Positions 57,208-64,000 of a DNA stretch of 64,000 nucleotides are shown piece by piece; positions within the stretch are counted from its first letter, which is position 1, and each line of letters opens with the position of its first letter. A model generated the notes under the pieces. It was not told the DNA's origin and did no database searches. It worked only from the letters and a program-made list of their open reading frames with translations. Source of the DNA: Aegilops tauschii subsp. strangulata. Taxonomy: Eukaryota > Streptophyta > Magnoliopsida > Poales > Poaceae. Both the position numbers and the translations under genes were made by a program. Where the stretch lies: contig NC_053041.3 of the NCBI RefSeq assembly GCF_002575655.3, positions 370,371,054-370,435,053 on the forward strand, in the 5' to 3' direction.

Positions 57208-59737
57208 ATGGCCCCTTCAATCGTCGATAATGACGCCGTCCAAGGAGGAACCTTCCTCCCCGAACAGATTTTCGTGTTCGGCGACTTCGTACTGCGGGCA
57301 ACTCACTTGGCCATCTAGAGCAGGTCGATGGCTACGCCCCTGGCCATCAGGTCAGATTTAGAAGCTTGAACTACGTCGCGGATGTCCGTGGAGACTTGAT
57401 CTTCAATGGATTTGAGACCGTTGCAATCGCCCCCCTCGCTCCGATGAACATGACTTAAAGCTGTCATCGGATCACATCCAGGAGATGGTTCCTGTCCCTG
57501 CAACGGCCTCAAAACCGAAGCAGATCGTGCCCTCCGAGGCCACAAAGTCCGCGGCATTGGATTCGCACACGGACTCTACATCCTGTGATGTTTGCGTCAA
57601 TGGAACTCCGGACTCGTCTCCGACTATACGTTTCGGACCAGGTACGCCTGCGAACACCGAGCTGGATCGGTTATCGATTTTCGAATTCAGCGCCGCAGAC
57701 ATCTTCCAGCACTCACCTTTTGGTGACGTGCTAAACTCTTTAAAGAACTTGTCCTTGGAGGAAGACTCACAGCCGAACTATGTTCGGTTCGAGCTAGAGG
57801 CGGATGACGAGGAACTTTGCTTCCCACCCGCCACCTACTTCATAGCCACTGTCGATGACTTAACCGACGTACTTGACTATGGCTCCGAAGACATCGACGA
57901 TATGGACGACGATGCCGACAAGGAGCAAGGTCAAGACCCGCCATTTACTGGACGTTGGACGACCACCTCTTCGTACGACGTGTACATGGTTGATACACCT
58001 AAAGGATCTGGCGACGACAAAGAAGAGCCAGACGCGAATAAACCCTCTGACGCAGTCCAAGCGCCGGCACCCAAATGCTACTCTAAGCCTCGTCGCCCAA
58101 AAGATAGCAACACTGGCACCAGAGAAAATAGTACTCCGGGCGACGCCGAAAACAACGAAGACCCTGTCGGAGCTACATCCGAACAAGGGGAACATGACAA
58201 CAGGCAAGACAACCCTGATGAACAGGCCATAGAAGATGACTCGGAGGACGATAGTTACCGTCCACCCTCCGAGGAGGAGACAAGCCTCGGCAACGAAGAG
58301 TTCATCGTGCCTGAGGATCCTTTGGAGCAGGAGCGCTTTAAGCTTCAGCTCATAGCCACTGCAAGGAGCCTGAAAAAGAAACAGCAGCAGCTTCAAGCTG
58401 AACAAGATGTGCTCGTCGACAGATGGACTGACGTCCTGACAGCCGAAGAATACGGCCTCAAGTGCCCAACCAAGAGCTACACGAAACGCAGACTGCTACC
58501 TCAATTCGATGAGGAGGCACCGGAGCACACATCTCCCTCGCGTAATGCGGAACGACCACCACGTGGTCGAGACAGGGCGGCCGACCGGCCACCCAGCGGT
58601 CGGGATAAAGCGGCAACTCAGGCTGAACAGCAGCCTGCCCCACCGCCCCGTAAAAATAGAGACGGAAGAGTTCGGGGTCACACGTACGACCTTCGGCAGA
58701 CCCTAGACAGTAGAGCAGGACATACTAGATCGATCTACCGATCGCGAGGACGTGCCTCGAGGCACGACGACGGCTACCTATTCAAACGTGACAAACCTAA
58801 CCATGCCCGGGCCGAATGCCGCAGACGGACTCCATCAGAGCTACGCCGCGATGCGGCCTGCTATAGAGGCGCCGCACACCCTCTATGCTTCACAGACGAG
58901 GTGCTGGATCACGAATTCCCTGAGGGGTTCAAGCCCGTCAACATTGAATCATACGACGGCACAACCGATCCTGCAGTATGGATCGAGGATTTTATTCTCC
59001 ATATCCATATGGCTCGAGGAGATGACCTCCATGCCATCAAATACCTCCCATTAAAGCTCAAAGGACCAGCTCGACACTGGTTAAATAGCCTGCCTGAGAA
59101 TTCCATCGGCAGCTGGGAGGACTTGGAAGAGGCTTTCCTTGATAACTTCCAAGGAACTTATGTCCGGCCACTAGATGCCGATGACCTAAGCCACATAGTT
59201 CAACAACCTGGAGAATCAGCCAAAAAATTCTGGACTAGGTTCCTAACCAAAAAGAACCAGTTCGTTGACTGTCCAGATGCCGAGGCCCTAGCAGCCTTCA
59301 AACACAGCATCAGTGATGAATGGCTAGCACGCCACCTCGGCCAAGAAAAGCCGAAGTCTATGGCAGCCCTCACGGCACTCATGACCCGCTTTTGCGCGGG
59401 AGAGGATAGCTGGCTGGCTCGTAGCAAAAACACAGCCAACAAGGCAGGCCCCACTAAGGCCAAAAACAGCACCGGCAAGCTCCGGCGCAACAAACACAAA
59501 CGCCAAAGCAATGGCGACAACACCTATGACACCACAGTCAACGCCGGATTTAGTGGCTCCAAGTCCGGCCAACGGAAGAAGCCCTACAAAAGAAACAACG
59601 AAGGACCTTCCAGCCTGGACCGCATACTCGACCGTCCGTGCCAGATACACGGCACCCCGGATAAGCAAGCCAATCACACCAACAGAGATTCTTGGGTCTT
59701 CAAACAGGCTAGCAAGTTAAATGCTGAAAACAAATAA
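57208..59737 (+). pseudogene. Gypsy gag, long form
   Basis: Gag starts MAPSIVDNDAVQGGTF at 57208, the first ATG after the LTR. The frame breaks near 57315 (TAG after THLAI) and again near 57450. From 57485 to 59737 it is open for 750 codons. The N-terminal half is long, acidic and disordered (DDEELCFPPATYF; DDMDDDADKEQ) with a lysine/glutamine-rich helical stretch (LKKKQQQLQAEQDVL). The Retrotrans_gag domain spans about residues 480-640 (FKPVNIESYDGTTDPAVWIE; LPLKLKGPARHWLNSLPENS; SHIVQQPGESAKKFWTRF). The tail is basic. It would package RNA. The long open part suggests fairly recent activity. Confidence 0.88.
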
Positions 59738-60547
59738 AAGGTATCACAAAGTAAGGACGAGGATGAAGAGCCCCAGCAGCCGAACACCGGGGGACAAAAG
59801 AAATTTCCCCCTCAAGTCAAAATGGTGAACATGATATACGCCACGCACATCCCCAAAAAGGAGCGCAAGTGAGCACTTAGGGACGTCTACGCGGTAGAGC
59901 CAGTCGCCCCCAAATTCAATCCGTGGTGATCATTCCCGATCACCTTCGACCGTCGAGACCACCCAACTAGTATCCGCCATGGCGGTTCAGCAGCACTAGT
60001 CCTCGACCCAATCATTGACGGGTTTCACCTAACGCGAGTCCTGATGGACGGTGGTAGCAGCCTCAACCTGCTTTATCAGGACACAGTGCAGAAGATGGGC
60101 ATCAACCCCTCACGAATGAAACCAAGAAAGACTACCTTTAAAGGAGTCATACCAGGCGTAGAGGCCCGCTGTACGGGCTCAATCACGCTGGAGGTGGTCT
60201 TCGGTTCTTCGGACAACTTCCGAAGCGAAGAGTTAATCTTCGATATCGTCCCCTTCCGTAGCGGCTATCACGCACTGCTCAGACAAACCGCGTTTGCTAG
60301 ATTCAACACAGTGCAACACTATGCTTATCTCAAGCTAGAGATGCCTGGTCCACGCGGCGTCATAACAGTCGATGGCAATACGGAACGCTCCCTTCAAACA
60401 GAGGAGCACACCGCCGCCCTAGCAGCAGAGGTACAGAGTGGCCTTCTCAAGCAGCACCATGGTACGGCTGTCGAGCCCCTGGACTTCATTAAGAGGTTTC
60501 GGACTACACCGCAGCAGGACAACGCGGCTCGTCAAGAGCTCGATTAG
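59738..60547 (+). pseudogene. Gypsy aspartic protease
   Basis: Continues gag-pol after a stop at 59737. Stops near 59872 and 59929 break the first part (MIYATHIPKKERK, stop; PITFDRRDHPTSIRHGGSAA). From 60044 a frame opens with the active-site loop MDGGSSLNLLYQDTVQKM (DGG in place of DTG) and continues through FKGVIPGVEARCTGSITLEV and IVPFRSGYHALLRQTAFARF to the end. The protease would cut Gag. No reverse transcriptase follows. Confidence 0.85.
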
Positions 60548-61739
60548 CAACTCGGCCTCCGTCCCAGTCCCGATTAAGTAGTGGCATTCGCACCACGCGT
60601 ACATAATTACGCACTCAAAATCCCATGGACATCGACGGAGGCACAAGCTAACCCGGGATCTACAATTCGGCTAGACCGATCCCGGACACACATACTTCCA
60701 ATTTTTCTTCTTGTTTCAGGTTCCCTTTTCCGCGGGCCTGATCACCAGTCCTTTCGAAGGATTGGCATGCAACGGAGGCAAGCAGCACAGGTGTGTAGGG
60801 TAACCTCTATACGTTCTTCTTGACGGTATTTATACTTATTTCTCAGGACCCGCACGCTGCGCCCTGTTGACCCCGGCATGTTAAATAGCCCGGATACTTA
60901 TCGCACCATCTGTACAAGATACGCCTTGACATATCCATCCAGTTATAATAAAAATGGTTTGTGGCCCAGTTTCTCTGATTTTTGCTTCTTACTTCATTTT
61001 ATTTCGATCTGCTTATCGGCTGCAACGATACTCTTTTGTACGTTTCATATTCGCCAGGGGCTACTCATAGCCCCACAATACGGCAGCAAAGTCCGAACAC
61101 TTCTCATGGATAAGTTCGGCACCCCGAATTTAGCATTATATGCATTGGCTCCGAATCATATCTTTGGTTAATAGTTGGGTTGCCCGGCTCCTGTGCTTGC
61201 TACCCTATGTTCCGTTCTATCGGCTAGGGTAGTAAAGGGAGAACTACTGCGATTGTGCCCTGGCCTTGACCGGATGAGCACCTCAGTAGAGAAAGCCGAA
61301 AACTGACTGTCATGATACGATGAGAGCCAGTCAGCTGTTCGAGGGTTAAAAAATCGTTGGAGATTTTTTCCGCATCATGCAAAGGATCGGCACTTCCCGG
61401 TCAGTTGCTGACAGCACCCTGGTTTGGACCAGGGGTTGCACACTTGCTTAATTATAAAACTCGTATGGCTAAGTGAGGGCATTTAAGCCGTATAGTCTGA
61501 TTGCCTTGTTCATTTCACTAAACAACTCCTTCAAAGGACCATATAATTGGATCAAGATTCTTTAGATCCCATCCCGAACACCTTCGTACTGCCTACGCGA
61601 GGGCAGAAGCCGACGACTGGCCAACCCTCAGATTACAAACAACACGGCCGCACAGGAGGAAACAATTAAAGCATAACTAAATTACATTAAAAAACAGGCT
61701 TTGTTTTCATAATACAAGGCCAAGGCTACACAAATATTT
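60548..61739 (+). other. Non-coding internal region of the Gypsy element
   Basis: Lies where pol would be in a complete element. It contains no RT, RNase H or integrase motif on either strand and several stops in all frames. It precedes (plus strand) the end of the antisense gene unit. Confidence 0.6.
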
Positions 61740-64000
61740 TCATTCGAAAGTAATGTCCTGCCCGCACTCAGCCGCTGCAAGTCGAGACCCTTCTATGACA
61801 TCCGCAAAATACCGCTCGGGTGTGCGGTGCTCCTTGCCCTCCGGCGGCCCTCTGGCCACTTCAACGGCATTCATCTTCGCCCACCACATCTTGCAGCGGG
61901 CGAAGGCCATGCGGGCACCTTCAATACAGGCAGAGCGCTTGACGACGTCCAGCCGAGGACAGGTGTTCACCATCCGCCTCACGAGTCCGAAGTAGCTGCC
62001 AGGCATAGCTTCGGCTGGCCATAGCCAGATTATCAAATCCTTCATGGCTAGTTCGGCCACCCTATGCAGCTCCATCAGCTGTTTCAGCTGATCAATGAAG
62101 GACAGGGGAAGTTACAGCACCGCATATTACGACCAGAATAGCTTTTCCGTCGAACCCCCTCCTTCGGCTCCATAGAACTCCACGGTGTCCGATGCACTAC
62201 GGAGTAAATCCGCAAAAGCCCCTGGGGAACTCCAAACCCGGGTTAGTAAAAGGTACCGCTTCTCCGCATACTTTCTTTGCATCGTAAATGCCTTACCCGC
62301 CGTGATCTTCTTGGTCTCCTGGATCTCCTGGAGGGCGGCCTGGGCCTCATTCCGTGCGGTCTCCGCGCTCTGACAAGCCTTGGTGAGTTCGGCCTCTTGA
62401 GCCGACGCTTCATTCTCCAAGGTCTCACATTTTTTCACCACATCTTGGAGCTCCTGCTGGACTTCTTTGACCCGGGCCTTGACCTTCTTACGGGCGGCCT
62501 GCTGCTGGACAGACTTCTCCTCGGCCTCGCCCAAGGCCTTCCTCAGGGCCTCAACCTCGGTCGCGGCTCCTACAATTACGACACTACAGTCAATATACAG
62601 CGCCTATGCTTTCCGAACACACAGCAAGTCGTTACTCACCTTGCTTCTCCTGAAGCCGGATTTTAACCTCGCCGAGCTCGTTCTCGGTCTGCTCCTGCTT
62701 CTACGTCAGTTCAGAGATCTCGGCAGCATGCGAGGTTGCGGCCAACAGCAAGGCCTACTTATGCATACATATTATGTTAGTCTCCTACAATAGAAGATTG
62801 ATCCTCTGTCCGGTTCTTCTTGCCGAACACCGGACAGTGTCTCAGGGGCTACTGACTACATGGGGTTTTTCTCTTTCTATGTCACTTACCTTGAAACCTG
62901 TCAACAGGTTGCTGCAGGCTTCGTTCAGTCCACTCTTGGCGGACTGAACCTTCTCGATCACCGCGCCCATAAGGACATGGTGCTCGTCCATAATGGAGGC
63001 GTCTCGTAGCGCCTCCATCAGGTTATCCGGCGTCCTTGGATGGACAGGGACCACCGGCGGAAGCGGCGCACCCCCCTCCTTCAAAGGGGGCTGCTCGCCC
63101 AACTCCGGAGCCATATGGGTCTCCGGAATCGTATTCGGCTGAGGGCCAAACTGGATGCGGCCCTCTTCGCCAGTCTCCATGGGGACCGTCTCCCCCATGT
63201 GTCCGGCAGTGGAGGCTTCGCCTCGTGGCGCTTCCCGGACAGCATCCTGGGCTCCTCCCCGGTTCGGAGCGGCCCTCCGGGACAACACTTCGGTGTCATC
63301 CCAGGCCCCGGGGGAATAAGCAGGCGGTGGTGACATGCACGCCATCTCCGACGGAGCCAACGAACCTCCAGATGAGGATCGTTGGATAAGGTTGCGGGCC
63401 AGACTGCGATAGTACAGTTAACCATGTCAAGATAATAAAGAGAAAGGGCCGGGTGTGCGCATGAGCAAGCCATGTCACTTACGATGCGACCTGAGGCTTT
63501 GTGCGGGGGCGTCGTTCTGGGCTGCTCTCAACGTCCCACGCGGTGTTGACCGCTGGGACGCCCTTCCCCTTCTTGGGCGTGTCCGCCTCCAGATGCGCTG
63601 AAGCCGCCCTCTTTTTCTTCTTCTCCTCGGGGGGAGGGTTGTTTTCCTCCTCCTCCTCTTCCTCGTCATTGTCCTCGGGGATAGAGAATTGGGCTTCGTC
63701 GTCTTCGGACGTCACGTCCGAAGTGCCCTTGCGATGGGGGCCACTCTTGGCCCCCTTGGCTTTCTTCTTGGCCTTCTTCTCCGGCGCCTTATACGGCGCC
63801 GGCACCAGCATCTTCGCTAGGCGCGGGATGACCGGTTCTTCTGGCAGCGGAGCCGGACACTGGATCCGCTTCGCCCTCTCCATCCAGTCCTGAAACAGCA
63901 ATAATAAAAGCTCAGACATCGTCCTCGAGGCAATTAAGTTGGGGTTGCGTCAGAAATAACATACCTCGCTGGCGGGGTGTTTACAATCGTGACCACGGTC
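61740..64000 (-). pseudogene. Intron-containing antisense gene unit inside the Gypsy element
   Basis: Exons on the minus strand, with splice sites read from the sequence: from off-window to 63965 (donor GAG/GTATGT); 63889-63483 (acceptor TTTCAG, donor GTAAGT); 63403-62890 (acceptor TCGCAG, donor AAG/GTAAGT); 62754-62640 (acceptor AAGTAG, donor AAG/GTGAGT); 62569 to about 62134 (acceptor TTGTAG); a final part 62081-61740. Reading phase is kept across the second to fifth exons. Exon 2 is lysine- and glutamate-rich (EEKKKKRAASAHLEAD), like a nuclear disordered region. Exons 4-5 are strongly heptad-like (ELTKACQSAETARNEAQAAL), probably a coiled coil. The last part is compact (FGLVRRMVNTCPRLDVV). 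A TAG at 62701-62703 in exon 4 and an unclear last junction indicate decay. Antisense extra frames are known in some plant Gypsy elements; the function of this one is unknown. Confidence 0.68.

Larger units (their letters stand above)
56685..64000 (+). mobile_element. Non-autonomous Gypsy element with gag, protease and an antisense gene
   Basis: Starts with a 476-bp LTR (56685-57160; TGAGGGAGTCCTGGAC to TTTGACACCGACA). Gag and protease follow on the plus strand (57208-60547). There is no RT, RNase H or integrase after protease; instead comes 1.2 kb of non-coding DNA and then an intron-containing gene-like unit on the opposite strand (61740-64000). The element leaves the window, so the 3' LTR is not seen. 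AACCC (56680-56684) is the likely left target copy. It would need proteins from a related complete element to move. Confidence 0.85.

Noticed and set aside
62277..62793. Plus-strand frames over the antisense unit
   Set aside because: They are mirrors of the minus-strand exons, which have splice signals, phase continuity and coiled-coil texture.
1..64000. tRNA, rRNA or organelle-derived genes
   Set aside because: No cloverleaf-like or rRNA-like conserved blocks were recognised on either strand. A tRNAscan-SE and Rfam search would be decisive.

Overview
The window is intergenic DNA from a large-genome Triticeae grass (wheat, goatgrass, barley or a close relative; the sequence cannot separate these). 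The evidence is the repeat content: an Angela/BARE-1/WIS-type Copia element with a 1.76-kb LTR starting TGTTGGAAATATGCCC, Triticeae Gypsy LTRs starting TGATACGTC, a CACTA element starting CACTACAAAAAAAGACAC, and many Stowaway and Harbinger-like MITEs. I found no intact cellular protein gene, rRNA, tRNA or CRISPR array. Nearly every base I could assign belongs to a transposable element, usually nested in an older one.

Layout. 1-1820: 5' end of a minus-strand Gypsy element, inserted in the pol of a minus-strand Angela-type Copia (1821-6724). 6725-13767: an unassigned block, then three degraded LINE 3' fragments (one minus, two plus), a hAT-like MITE with an 8-bp target duplication, a Stowaway-like foldback and a GC-rich gene-like patch. 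13768-27721: a small non-autonomous LTR element with two 157-bp LTRs, inserted in a fourth LINE. Its left LTR is split by an 11,556-bp Helitron (13858-25413). The Helitron carries unidentified gene-like pieces and itself contains a 4.2-kb solo LTR flanked by GGAGA. 27722-31066: the rest of the fourth LINE, two abutting MITEs, a minisatellite and a duplicated block. 31072-40470: a complete but mutated Tat-lineage Gypsy with TSD GTGGG, inserted in a MITE. 40653-41842: three more MITEs.

41843 to the end is one deep nest: the start of a second Angela-type LTR, interrupted by a minus-strand Gypsy (from 42522), interrupted in its integrase by a plus-strand Gypsy LTR (from 47192), interrupted by a CACTA transposon (from 48127), interrupted by a non-autonomous Gypsy (from 56685) that runs off the window. 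The other halves of these elements should lie beyond base 64000.

The most interesting items are: (1) the Helitron, whose ends are fixed to the base by the undamaged sister LTR and carry canonical TC, hairpin and CTAG-T signals; (2) a multi-exon gene-like unit on the antisense strand of the last Gypsy element (61740-64000), where conserved splice signals join the reading frame across several introns; (3) a DEDDy 3'-5' exonuclease (WRN/RNase D-type) pseudogene with an upstream TATA/leader exon inside the CACTA, with two tandem arrays between them. I see no new defence, metabolic or regulatory system. Family names follow recalled motifs, not a database search, and are given as family-level calls.
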